A stretch of DNA of 64,000 nucleotides, from positions 148,923,603 through 148,987,602 of the forward strand of contig CM023454.1 of NCBI GenBank assembly GCA_013339765.2, written 5' to 3'. Made by a program: the position numbers and the translations under genes. The notes below the pieces were generated by a model, which ran no database searches, was not told the DNA's origin, and was given only the letters and a program-made list of their open reading frames with translations. This DNA is from Haemaphysalis longicornis. Taxonomy: Eukaryota; Arthropoda; Arachnida; Ixodida; Ixodidae. This document shows, piece by piece, positions 1 through 11,220 of this stretch (position 1 is its first letter; each line of letters opens with the position of its first letter).

Positions 1-415
1 GTCCTGTAGGTGATGGGCAGCATAGCTGAGCGAAGCGACTAAAACCTGACCGCAACACGGTCGTCGTTCAGTGCGCGTTGCAACACTTCACACAAGGATC
101 GCACGGAGAACACTCAGCAGCAGTTTGAAGAAAGCAACCAGCAAGAAGGGCACATTGTAGGAGCTTCCAAATAAAGCTGGGCTACTGATTCACTGTAGCT
201 CGTTTAGACGCGTCCTGTTGGCGATAGGCAGCACAGCTGAGCGAAGCGACTAAAACCTGACCGCAACACGGACGTTGCAAGTGTTGCCAGCGTAGCCGTG
301 AGGGGCAGCGTTCAGCGTCGGTTGCGGTCAGGACGAAGCAGTGTTGCCAGCACGCGTTTGTAGAGTATGCTGGCAACAACGTCCGTGTTCCAGTCAGGTT
401 TTAGTCGCTTCGCCC
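1..415. repeat. Small direct and inverted repeats
   Basis: A roughly 60-bp unit containing gcgaagcgactaaaacctga occurs at about 1-60 and again at about 208-270. The segment 240-291 recurs inverted at about 364-415, giving a short foldback with a spacer of about 70 bp. The words gtgttgcca and cagcgt also recur here. No coding region is recognisable. The rest, to 612, is purine-rich without any feature I can name. It may be the edge of an unknown transposon. Confidence 0.6.
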
Positions 416-612
416 TTGCCCCGCCGTGATGAATGGCGATGCGCTGAAAAGAAGAAGCAGAAGAAAGTTGCTGTCGGAGGTTAGGGGAGGTAGAGATAGT
501 GAACTGCAACTCTCAGGCGAGGCAGAACAAGAGAGAGAGAGAAAATAGCCGGAAGTTGCGAGGGCTGGTAAACGAGGGAGATAGAGTGTAGAAGGGGACC
601 TGGCTAAAATAT

Positions 613-2957
613 ACACCATTTTCCTTGCTAGAAGTGGGCGCCGCCATTTGCTTTTTCTGACCGGACCGCTAGCGCCGTCTATGAAGCGACCGCCGAAACC
701 TCCGCGCTGGGCTGTTAAGGGCTCCGTTCTTTCCGTGCGTCTGCTCGGTACCCGTGCATTTCCGAGTGAACCGTAGTGGTTTGGCGTTAAGTTAGCGGTT
801 GCAGTGCTTGTGTGTGTGTGTGTTCTGTTTTGTTTTCATCATCTGCGTACGGATTTTAGGTCCTAATGTGCTGCCAGAGTGGAAAATGCCGACTTCGGCT
901 GTTGCAAGCAGTAGTAGCAGTGTGGTGGTGGTGCCGGTGGTGCTCCGCAGTTCCGCGATGCAAACGTTCCGGTATGGCACCGACTGATATTGAATCGATA
1001 TCGGGGAGTAAATACGTGTTTTCAATGCCACCGTGCTTGTTATGTTCACTGATTAGTGGTGTTTACGGAACCGCGGACGTCGAATGCGGAGCGCGCACAG
1101 CATATGTGGGTCACGGTCAGTATATTGGGGCCCGTTCTATTCAACATTTACATAAATGACATAACAAGAATTGATGAACACGCTCAATATATAGTATACG
1201 CAGACGACACTAGCCTTTTTTTCCAGTCAGACAGTATTACCGAACTCGCGAATTCAGCCAACACAGCTTTACGTAAGCTTCTTTCGTGGAGCATGCAAAA
1301 CTCGCTCCAAATGAATGCTAAGAAAACGAAGGCAATATTGTTTTCCCCTCTGCAGAAGGTAATCGATCGTAATGTTGAAATAAAATTTGGATCTGAGAAA
1401 ATTGAACTTGCAAAGGAAGTCAGGACATTAGGGTAATTTTCAATCAAAATTTAACTTGGGATGCACACTTCGAACGGGTTGCTGTAAACCTGGCTAGGGC
1501 TTGTGGCGTACTTTCCAGGTTAAGGCAGGTAATGCCACCGGAAGTGAAGCTTTGCATTTACAACGCAATTTTCTCTTCCCATTTAAGTTATTGCAACCTT
1601 GTTTGGGGGGATGCACCTCAAACCCATATTCACAGGTTGTTTTTATTCTAGAAAAGGCAATTCGTCATTTTGCGAACGTTGGATGTAGGGACCACACGAA
1701 AGAGCTGTTTGCCGCCTTCAATGTTGTTCCTGCCACTTAAATGTATCGATACCAGTTAATTACAAAATACAACAAATACCTAAATCTTAACAACAATTGC
1801 TTCTTCAAATTATGCAATCTCCGGACACCCGCACAAGTCCGTTATGATATAAGACAAAAAGAGAATTGGCTTGTACCCTTTTGCAGAACAAACCACGGCA
1901 TGCGCCGAATAGAGTATGCTATGCCTAGTTTTTTAAACTACCTAGAAAACATGAACATTAATAGAAATACTCGTTCTAAGCGTAAGTGAAAAGAATATTT
2001 TGTCAACTTCCCATTGACTGTGTCCTAAATTGCCGACACTCGTACATTTTTAATATGCCGACGTGTATGTACTGTTCATTTGCTCATTTTTGTCGCACAT
2101 GTGTTTGTATGTATCCACCGTTTTATTTTCGATTGTATTCTTGTTCTTGCATACCCGCACATCAAGTTTGTGTTTTAGGACAAACCAAAATGTATCATGT
2201 TTTAAATCTGTGTTAAGTGTTTGTTATGAAAGTGTATGATGAGTTTTCCTCTCGTTGTTTCCGATGACAATTGTGGGGCAGAAACCCGTCAATCTACTTT
2301 TTGTGGCTTTTTGTTTCTGTCCTGGCATTGTTTTTATGAATGTAAAAATAATGCTGAATAAACTGAATTGAAAAAATTGAATTGATGGTGATCCTAGCTC
2401 GCGATGGACTTTCGACGAGGCGATTGCTACGCTGTTGACATTGCAATGCAATATAATTTTTCTTAACTAGACTTATGACGGTAGCTGAGAAAACGAAATT
2501 ACCTGGGCGGAAAAATAACACGACCGCACAATATTCGAAGGTTGAGCAGAAGGGTCGAAGTTCGGGCGAGTTAATATTGGTTGATCATGATCGTGATCAT
2601 GATTGACCTAACTCTGCGCAGCGCATGTGACTTGTCGCTCGGAGCCCACCTTTGTAAAACCGCTGCTTGCACCACAAATGCTTACGCGACCAGCAGTAAC
2701 TGTTTTGTAATTGTAATACTTTATATGCCGTGACAACGCAAAAGGAGTAGAAGCTTTTCCTTTGACCGCGTTGTGAACAGGTTGAGCTATTTTCCAAATG
2801 CAGAGTTCACGCGTATCTTGAGCTGCGTTTCCACATTGGGCTGCCTGCTTATCCTGCAATCGACCAGCAGTGTGCGATGGAGAAAGTTATCTTTTCATAT
2901 CGTTTGGCAGTGTAATGCGTTGGCCTGAAAAAAAGTAATTAAAAACGCCGTGATTCA
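613..2957 (+). repeat. Left arm of ~2.35-kb inverted repeat
   Basis: This arm reads, base for base with scattered substitutions, as the reverse complement of 3585-5931. Its outer end begins near acaccattttccttgctag and its inner end is near aacgccgtgatt. I counted about a dozen substitutions in the stretches I compared, so identity looks like about 98-99%. The arm holds non-coding sequence (613-1100), a LINE 3' fragment (1105-2386) and unrecognised sequence (2387-2957) with a GATCATGATC-type short palindrome near 2582. The LINE lies in both arms, so it inserted before the inverted duplication arose. Confidence 0.9.
1105..2386 (+). pseudogene. LINE 3' fragment, reverse transcriptase C-terminus (left arm)
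   Basis: This is the 3' part of a non-LTR retrotransposon. The frame opens inside the reverse transcriptase palm with an ILGPVLFNIYIND block, then the catalytic YADD motif, then a thumb segment with NAKKTKAILF. After a frameshift near 1434 the C-terminal part continues (LSYCNLVWG near 1590), and a last piece containing FCRTNHGMRR ends at about 1988. A 3' UTR with AATAAA near 2357 and an aattgaa-type tail ends near 2386. The layout matches LINE B at 19536-24080, so it belongs to the same broad CR1/L2/Jockey-like group. The 5' two thirds are missing, and frameshifts make it non-functional. Confidence 0.85.
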
Positions 2958-3584
2958 AGGCGCAAACGTCGCAAACGTTTGGCGCAAACGTCGCTTGGCC
3001 AGCACTGCGCGGTGGGTGTTATTGAATAACCAGAGAAAGCGAGAAACAGTCGCTGACAGCACGGATGTGCACGACACTGCCTGGAGAAAATTCACTGCGG
3101 TTGCGGCGTGTTTTTGCTGCATCGCTTCCCAACGCACACCGAGTTGAGATATCGGTGGATGCCGTTGATAAACCGCAACGACTTTGTACCAACAACCAAC
3201 TCCAGGGTTTGTTGGGTGCACTTGAACGGCAAGCAGACGGAGCAAAATCCATTTATTACACGCAATGCTGCGACAGGGAACGGAACCCCCTGAAATGTTA
3301 GAAGCAACTTTATCTTTTACAATACCGCATTGATTGATTGGTTGATTGATTAATTGATTCATTATGGTGTTTAACGCCCCAACGCTTCATCGGTGACGAG
3401 GCGCGCCGCAGTGGAGGGCTCCGGGTTAGTTTTGACCAGCTGGGGATCTTTCACGAGAGCCAATACAATACAACATTACAATAACTTCTGGTTCCTTGTA
3501 GTCAATTTAAAATACCATATATTGTTTGTCATTACAGCCGATTGGCATTAAACAATCCCCTTTTCATTTAATCTAACCTTTAAA
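2958..3584. other. Spacer between palindrome arms
   Basis: This 627-bp non-palindromic spacer separates the arms. It starts with repeated gcgcaaacgtcg words (about 2960-3000) and carries a SINE 3' fragment at 3330-3455. The remainder shows no coding sequence I recognise. A spacer this long argues against a simple missed-adapter read artefact, which would give arms meeting directly. Confidence 0.7.
3330..3455 (-). repeat. Truncated tRNA-derived tick SINE (Ruka-like)
   Basis: The segment starts with a TGATTGATT-type tail, then tttaacgccccaacgc, gaggcgcgccgcagtggagg and gaccagctggggat. These match the 3' half of the complete SINE at 61179-61413. The tRNA-like head with A and B boxes is absent, so this is a 5'-truncated copy lying on the minus strand. 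Confidence 0.75.
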
Positions 3585-5931
3585 ATCACGGCGTTTTTAA
3601 TTACTTTTTTTCAGGCCAACGTATTACACTGCCAAACGATATGAAAAGATAACTTTCTCCATCGCACACTGCTGGTAGATTGCAAGATAAGCAGGCAGCC
3701 CAATGTGGAAACGCAGCTCAAGATACGCGTGAACTCTGCATTTGGAAAATAGCTCAACCTGTTCACAACGCGGTCAAAGGAAAAGCTTCTACTCCTATTG
3801 CGTTGTCACGGCATCTAAAGTATTACAATTACAAAACAGTTACTGCTGGTCGCGTAAGCATTTGTGGTGCAAGCAGCGGTTTTACAAAGGTGGGCTCCGA
3901 GCGACAAGTCACATGCGCTGCGCAGAGTTAGGTCAATCATGATCACGATCATTATCAACCAATATTAACTCGCCCGAACTTCGACCCTTCTGCTCAACCT
4001 TCGAATATTGTGCGGTCGTGTTATTTTTCCGCCCAAGTAATTTCGTTTTCTCAGTTACCGTCATAAGTCTAGTTAAGAAAAATTATATTGCATTGCAATG
4101 TCAACAGCGTAGCAATCGCCTCGTCGAAAGTCCATCGCGAGCTAGGATCACCATCAATTCAATTTTTTCAATTCAGTTTATTCAGCATTATTTTTACATT
4201 CATAAAAACAATGCCAGGACAGAAACAAAAAGCCACAAAAAGTAGATTGACGGGTTTCTGCCCCACAATTGTCATCGGAAACAACGAGAGGAAAACTCAT
4301 CATACACTTTCATAACAAACACTTAACACAGATTTAAAACATGATACATTTTGGTTTGTCCTAAAACACAAACTTGATGTGCGGGGTATGCAAGAACAAG
4401 AATACAATCGAAAATAAAACGGTGGATACATACAAACACATGTGCGACAAAAATGAGCAAATGAACAGTACATACACGTCGGCATATTAAAAATGTACGA
4501 GTGTCGGCAATTTAGGACACAGTCAATGGGAAGTTGACAAAATATTCTTTCCACTTACGCTTAGAACGAGTATTTCTATTAACGTTCATGTTTTCTAGGT
4601 AGTTTAAAAAACTAGGCATAGCATACTCTATTCGGCGCATGCCGTGGTTTGTTCTGCAAAAGGGTACAAGCCAATTCTCTTTTGTCTTATATCATAACGG
4701 ACTTGTGCGGGTGTCCGGAGATTGCATAATTTGAAGAAGCAATTGTTGTTAAGATTTAGGTATTTGTTGTATTTTGTAATTAACTGGTATCGATACATTT
4801 AAGTGGCAGGAACAACATTGAAGGCGGCAAACAGCTCTTTCGTGTGGTCCCTATATCCAACGTTCGCAAAATGACGAATTGCCTTTTCTGGAATAAAAAC
4901 AACCTGTGAATATGGGTTTGAGGTGCATCCCCCCAAACAAGGTTGCAATAACTTAAATGGGAAGAGAAATTGCGTTGTAAATGCAAAGCTTCACTTCCGG
5001 TGGCATTACCTGCCTTAACCTGGAAAGTACGCCACAAGCCCTAGCCAGGTTTACAGCAACCCGTTCGAAGTGTGCATCCCAAGTTAAATTTTGATTGAAA
5101 ATTACCCTAATGTCCTGACTTCCTTTGCAAGTTCAATTTTCTCAGATCCAAATTTTATTTCAACATTACGATCGATTACCTTCTGCAGAGGGGAAAACAA
5201 TATTGCCTTCGTTTTCTTAGCATTAATTTGGAGCGAGTTTTGCATGCTCCACGAAAGAAGCTTACGTAAAGCTGTGTTGGCTGAATTCGCGAGTTCGGTA
5301 ATACTGTCTGACTGGAAAAAAAGGCTAGTGTCGTCTGCGTATACTATATATTGAGCGTGTTCATCAATTCTTGTTATGTCATTTATGTAAATGTTGAATA
5401 GAACGGGCCCCAATATACTGACCGTGACCCACATATGCTGTGCGCGCTCCGCATTCGACGTCCGCGGTTCCGTAAACACCACTAATCGGTGAACATAACA
5501 AGCACGGTGGCATTTAAAACACGTATTTACTCCCCGATATCGATTTCAATATCAGTCGGTGCCATACCGGAACGTTTGCATCGCGGAACTGCGGAGCACC
5601 ACCGGCACCACCACCACACTGCTACTACTGCTTGCAACAGCCGAAGTCGGCATTTTCCACTCTGGCAGCACATTAGGACCTAAAATCCGTACGCAGATGA
5701 TGAAAACAAAACAGAACACACACACACACAAGCACTGCAACCGCTAACTTAACGCCAAACCACTACGGTTCACTCGGAAATGCACGGGTACCGAGCAGAC
5801 GCACGGAAAGAACGGAGCACTTAACAGCCCAGCGCGGAGGTTTCGGCGGTCGCTTCATAGACGGCGCTAGCGGTCCGGTCAGAAAAAGCAAATGGCGGCG
5901 CCCACCTCTAGCAAGGAAAATGGTGTATAAG
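3585..5931 (-). repeat. Right arm of ~2.35-kb inverted repeat
   Basis: Reverse complement of 613-2957 with scattered single-base differences, for example near 4858 (ccctatatcc) and 5222 (attaatttgg). The outer end stops at about 5931, where the left arm diverges near 612. Carries the mirrored LINE fragment. Confidence 0.9.
4153..5432 (-). pseudogene. LINE 3' fragment, reverse transcriptase C-terminus (right arm)
   Basis: Mirror copy of the fragment at 1105-2386. It shows the same YADD catalytic block and NAKKTKAILF thumb motif on the minus strand, the same internal frameshifts, and the same tail (tcaattcaattttttcaa on the plus strand near 4154). One visible amino-acid difference is Met to Ile just before NAKKTK. 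Shared lesions show that both copies descend from one already-dead LINE fragment through the inverted duplication. Non-functional. Confidence 0.85.
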
Positions 5932-6679
5932 AGTGGTAAACAGGCTGGTTCACGGGTCTGTGTGAGGGGGTATTGTTATCGCCCTGTTCAATTTTCACAG
6001 CCTGCCTCCGCTCCCGTAAAGGGCCCCGCCAAGGTTTTCCACCGCTATCCATGACGTCGATGCTCCGGTACCCTTTCCGGCTGAGTCAATCTCTTCCTGG
6101 AAGCATTAGTGACGAGAATTGATTTTAGAGTGTGTAACGTCCATGGATTCGTGTTAAAAAAAACAATTTATTAAAGTCACCAAGTAATTATAAATTACCT
6201 GTATGTGCTGTTTACCTCACAGCACTGAAGAAAATTAATTGCAGAACTCTATCAAAATCAGAACGTAACTCCCAGAAACGTAACGCTCATTGCAGCTACT
6301 TTTTGAAACACAGTTCGGAATATCAGACTTTTTGCCGACGTAATTACATCCGCTTCTGCCATTTGAATTTTCATTATAAAACATTACGATGATAGCAACC
6401 ATTGCTTTAAAATATATGTAGAAATCCAGACAGATGTGTATCATCCTTAAGCCGCTTTTCCAGAGTGAGTTTTTGAGAGTCGAATACGGCTGAGAGTCGC
6501 AAAAAATGTTGTATTATTTTATTCTTTTAAAGTTTCTTTTGTTTCTTTTCGCCAATGATATAAATATATACGATCATAGTGATGAAGGGTCTTTACTTCG
6601 CTAATGGTGTTTTCTTTTTCGGATGATGCAAGGCGTACTGCAGCGTTGATGCGTTTACGTTATTTTTTATTCGTACTAT
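5932..6679. other. Unannotated intergenic DNA
   Basis: AT-rich non-repetitive sequence between the palindrome and the truncated RTE copy. Only short open frames without recognisable motifs occur. I see nothing I can name. Confidence 0.6.
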
Positions 6680-6688
6680 ATTTCCACT

Positions 6689-7209
6689 GGGGTGCATATG
6701 GCAGACATTATCAGATAATGAATAGCAGCCTACCATTGTCGTTGAAGAAGAAAGTGTATGAAAGCTGCATCTTACCGGTACTCACCTACGGGGCAGAAAC
6801 TTGGAGGCTCACTAAGAGGGTTCAACTTAAATTGAGAACGACTCATCGGGCAATGGAGCGGAAAATGATAGGTGTAACATTAAGGGACAAGAAGAGAGCG
6901 GAGTGGGTCAGGGAGCAAACTGGTGTTAAAGACATTTTTAGTAGAAATTAAGAAGAAGAAATGGACTTGGGCAGGGCATGTAATGCGAAAGGCAAGATAA
7001 CCGCTGGTCATTAAGGGTAACAGAGTGGATCCCTAGAGAAGGCAAGCGCTGCAGGGGGGCGGCAGAAAAGTTAGATGGGCAGATGAGATCAAGAAGTTTG
7101 CGGGGATAAATTGCTCATAGTTGGCACAGGACCGAGGTAATTGGAGAATAATGGGAGAGGCCTTTGCCCTGCAGTGGGCGTAGACAGGCTGGTGATGATG
7201 ATGATGATG
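6689..7209 (+). mobile_element. 5'-truncated RTE/BovB LINE copy with perfect 9-bp TSD
   Basis: This copy corresponds to the last ~510 bp of the RTE element at 55490-58317. It encodes the end of the reverse transcriptase region (ILPVLTYGAETW, then RDKKRAEWVREQTGVKDI) and ends in a (GAT)n tail. ATTTCCACT occurs immediately before it (6680-6688) and again right after the tail (7210-7218). This is a clean target-site duplication and fixes both ends. The 5' truncation is typical of incomplete target-primed reverse transcription. A frameshift near 6945 and small indels interrupt the frame, so the copy is dead. The downstream ttaagaagaagaaatgg indel differs from the longer copy. Confidence 0.93.
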
Positions 7210-7218
7210 ATTTCCACT

Positions 7219-7930
7219 TTAATTTGCGGATTGTTTTGTTTGTTGTTTGCTTTTAGGGGGAAATGTATAGGATCCATATATTTTTGTTTTGCCAGATCAT
7301 TTTTGTTAAAATTGTATTTTCTATTTTATTTTTGTGATATTTAAAAACTGATGTCCGACCAATTATCTCCATTTAGGCCATTATAACCAGCCACTCAAGG
7401 TAAAACTTCCACAAATCTGCATTTTTGTGGAAATGCAGGGCGTTACAACGGTTCGCAATCTCGTAATTTTTATTTCGTATTTTGAGTGTTGTTCAGAGGA
7501 CTTTTCTCTATTCTTCGGTTTTGTAGGGTATAATATGCATATTTTTAACTTGGTCAGATCATTTTCGTTAAAATGTTAGGTTTCCTGCTTTTATTTTTTT
7601 GATATTTAGAAATTCCTGTCCGACCAATTATCTCGCTATAATCTATTATTTCGAATAAAGGTAGAACGTCCGCCAAATCTGCATTTTTGAGGGAATGCAG
7701 GGCAGTACACGGCTTCTCGTTTTTTTCGCCGCTTTCATTTCCTATTTTGAACGTTCTTTTTTCAGACTTCTTTTATTTATTCTTGGGTTTGGGGGGGATG
7801 CATAAGGTGCATATTTTTGATTTTGTCAGGTCATTTTTTGTGAACTTACATTTTTTCAACCTTTCTTTCCGTTTGGGTTTTCAAAATTCCGTCGGCACCA
7901 GCGGCTGAAGAATGGAATGCAGAGCAATAC
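7219..7930 (+). repeat. Degenerate tandem repeat, ~265-bp period, about 2.6 copies
   Basis: Three diverged units align by eye. Each contains catatttttg/a, then c/tcagatcattttt, then (in the first two) gatattta...tgtccgaccaattatct, then aaatctgcatttttg and ggaatgcagggc. Anchor positions are about 7277, 7537 and 7810, giving spacings of about 260 and 273 bp. No coding sequence. It looks like an old satellite or minisatellite remnant. The first unit lies at the target site of the RTE copy at 6689-7209. Confidence 0.75.
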
Positions 7931-9904
7931 AATTCTATGAATGTCTGCGCATCTTTTCACCATTTAATAATAATGTACGCTGATTGCAACATGAACAGGC
8001 TTCATTTTAATTACGGCGTGAATATGAACGGTACCAACGGAGTCAAAATTTTACTGAGAGTCGCAAACTGTCATTGGCCAAATACACCGTCCTTTTGTCC
8101 TCGTAATGGATATGCATATTAAAGTTAGCTGTTCCGACTTTCACACGTTAGTTCTTTCCCCAGAGTGTACGTAGTCGTTCTGCAGTCAGTACGTATTTCT
8201 TATTTATTTATTTTATTTAGTTTTAGTTATTTATTTAGATTACTACATTCGTCCAAAGGGAATTTTTGTAGGAGATACATAGAAGAATGTGTACAGTACG
8301 AAAATGGACTGATCAATCTCACACTAAGGCAAAAATTATACGCATAAAAATATACAGGGACATTTATTAGAAGATTTCAACTAAGAGAGTTGCTCAACAT
8401 GAAAGAAGAGCAAAGACAAAGGGGACAATTAAAAAAAAGGAAAGAAGGAAAAACGCGAAACAAGAAAAAGACGGACATCATATGACACTAATCAAAGGGG
8501 TGATAAAAACTTTGCAATAAGCATCATTGTGAAGCAGTAACAAAATATACATACACAAATAAAAACCGGAAAAAATTCATGACAACTGAAGTTATATATG
8601 CTGCGTTCTATGTATTACAACGTTGTTTGCTACAATATATCCCGTTACTGACGATTTTTTTTTATTAATTTTTAAAGAAGAAAGATAGCGAGAAGAAAGG
8701 CACAACTTCAAAGAGAAAAGGCAGTGAATGAAAATTATTCTGCACACAGAAACAATGCACTTTTACGCGCCGTAAGCCTGCTTTCTTTTGGCTCTTCCTT
8801 TCTTTCGTTTTCTGTTTTCCCCGGCAAAACAGGGGGCCAGCTCCACTCACTAAATCTAAACCCAGGAAACTAAAACTCGCAAACTAAAAAAAAAAAAAAG
8901 AGAGAGACACGTCGCGGTAGCCCTCTTTCCTCTTGACAGGAAGCCCTCCGCCGTGAGCGCAAGGCCGTGCCCACGCAAGAGCCTCTTCCCCCCCCCCCAC
9001 CGCAGGGAGAGGGGCGAGCAGTTTCCACGGTGCTTGTGGTACGGGTAGAGTAGCACGCAGGGGAACGGAGAGGGGGAACAATAGCGGGAATTTACCTAAT
9101 ATGTTTTCTGGTTAAAATGACATTCAATCACAGTTTTATTGTTACGAGGCAGATGCGGGCTATAAGAGGGCCGCGACAGTATCTTTGGGATGCCTGTGAA
9201 ACGAGTAATCGTAGCGCTACTAACACGGTGACCTGACCAGCTGTAATATTGATAAGTTGAGCCCACTAATTGGGGTTATGGAAATCGGAAAAATGTTTAG
9301 GTTGCATTATTACTGGGGGACCAAAAAAACGCGTGGCATCACTGTCCGAAAACGTTCGTATCCCACAGAAAAAAGCGTTTCTTGCGCCCATACCACCAAG
9401 AGATACGAAAACAAAGGGCCGACTGAAAAAAAGAAAAGTTTCCGCAGTGTCAAATCAGGGACTTAAATAAAACGATTAAATTTTGGAGAAATAGTCGCAT
9501 CAGTTGGCTGTATAACATTACAGAATAGCAGAAATGTCGGTTTTAGCTGAAGCAATGAGCAAAAGCAACGCATTGACTTATAATAGCGAAAATAGAGATA
9601 GTTGGTGGAAAGAGATTACAAAAAAGAAAAGGCAGCAAAATGTGAACATACGAGATCAAAATTAGGCACCTTATATATCTCCCCAGATAAAGACACAATA
9701 AAAAAAGCCTATAAAAGAACTACCAATACACGAAAAAAAATACAAAAACGGACCAAGCACTTAAAATCCTGCGGTTGTGCGAAATGTGTGATTGGCTCAG
9801 TTAACACACTTAACCGTTATATTTAACTTAAACGGAAATAACAGGTCGAACAAAATAATACGGGAAAATAAAAAATATATATATAACAGTATACCCAGGC
9901 AGCA
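7931..9904. other. Unannotated intergenic DNA, low-complexity patches
   Basis: AT-rich sequence with a TTTA-rich patch near 8200-8245, purine-rich sequence at 8400-8480, an A-run near 8886-8899 followed by GAGAGA, and a C-run near 8991-9000. Short lysine-rich frames near 9270-9470 and 9602-9826 resemble nothing I know and look like low-complexity translation. Confidence 0.55.
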
Positions 9905-10235
9905 CAGGACTGTTCGGCCTAAAACAGGCCGGTGTACTTTGGCCGGTGATTTCCTGTCCGGCCGTTTTCCGGCAGCCATGTTCGGCCCATGTCCAAATGT
10001 GGGCCTTTTGGCCGTATACGGCCGTACTCCCATGGCTGTCCAACGGCCAGTGTCCGTCGGCCAGTCGACCGGCTTACGGCCATACGGCCAGATTCCAGCC
10101 GTAGGGCTCCGGCCATTCCAAAGCCACCCGTGTACGGCCGAAGTACGGCCGCCGGAGGACAGCCGAGATACGGTCGTCGGACTCCAGCCGGACTAAAGCT
10201 GCCGGAAATACGGCCGTGCTACGGGCATTGGAGTT
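9905..10235. repeat. Quasi-periodic GGCC-rich cluster
   Basis: About sixteen GGCC motifs fall within 330 bp. They usually sit as tacggcc, tccggcc or ttggccg and are often spaced 15-25 bp apart. Open frames on both strands span it, as expected for a GC-rich repeat without stops. It looks like a degenerate short tandem repeat of the word ACGGCC, possibly within a foldback element. I do not recognise the family. Confidence 0.6.
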
Positions 10236-11220
10236 CAGCCACAGTACGTTAACTGTACAGAGGCCGGTCACTGCATGTCGCGCAAGCAGATGACTCATTC
10301 GCGCAGTGCAGAAGCAGCACAAACCCAGCATTTTGGGTCCAATGCAGCCACATCAAAGTGAGCTCGCGCGCAACCACCAGCCGTCAAGCTTTCAGCGCAG
10401 CCTTGCTTAATTACCAGCCTCAGTTGACAGCAAAATTCGTTTATTAAACAGTGCTCACAAATTGTCGTTCCTTTAATTGCTGTGCCTCTTTTACTGCCGA
10501 ACACAGAAAATATTCAGTTCTTTGTAGAGCTTGAATAGATGTATTGTCCAGGTCCTGATATCCTCTGTGGGGCGGCTTACCTGTAATAAACGGGGAAAGA
10601 GGAGGTGGGAGGGGGGGGGGGGGGCGGCGGAGGGCGCATACTTTAGTGGGTTGAATTTCAGAGAGATAAATTGCGCCGCTTTTAGCCAATTTCTTTTAAG
10701 GCAATATTCCGGAACACTTTCATGCTATGACTACATAAACTATTTTATAACAGTTGCTTGACCAATTTTGATGTATATAAAACCGGTGTGAATGCCTTTA
10801 CGAAGCGTTTTGGTTCTCAACAAAACACTCAGGAGCATTTAATATAACTCCTTCACAAAAAGTATGTCCATTTTTTGCCCATTTTCTTGCAAAGACATTT
10901 TCTACTCGATCAACTTTTCTGATGATCTTGCGCAGGGCTGATCCTAAGAAAGAGCGAACAGGTACTTTCATTTTCAATCGAATTTTAATGTTGTTTTCAT
11001 GAGTTACGTCCAGACCACTTAATAGTACAAATAACTTAATTTTCTTCTAATGTCATACTACGTTCCGAAAATTCTAGACGCGTTGCGAATGGACGCCCTG
11101 CTTCAGGCGGCTGCAGCTGCATCCCTCTGTGTTCACTCAAGGAAAGGCGTAAAATTAGAGTTACATAATTTGTTTCAAAACCAATAACATAGCAATGGTA
11201 GCATGCATACAGGTAACCTT
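10236..11220. other. Unannotated intergenic DNA
   Basis: Holds a poly-G run near 10609-10623 and otherwise unremarkable AT-rich sequence up to the LTR element. No supported gene or RNA. Confidence 0.6.

Noticed and set aside
799..987. 62-codon frame mirrored at 5552-5740
   Set aside because: Duplicated only because it lies in the palindrome arms. Low-complexity Val/Ser content, no domain.
2582..2606. GATCATGATC palindrome as a replication origin or binding site
   Set aside because: Short, AT-rich and imperfect in the mirrored arm (gatcattatc). No supporting context.
613..5931. Palindrome as a missed sequencing-adapter artefact
   Set aside because: Arms differ by scattered substitutions and are separated by a 627-bp unique spacer, unlike a read folded on itself. 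Not fully excluded without raw reads.
9789..10252. Overlapping frames through the GGCC cluster on both strands
   Set aside because: Stops are rare simply because of the GGCC-rich repeat. Several frames are open at once and none has a motif.
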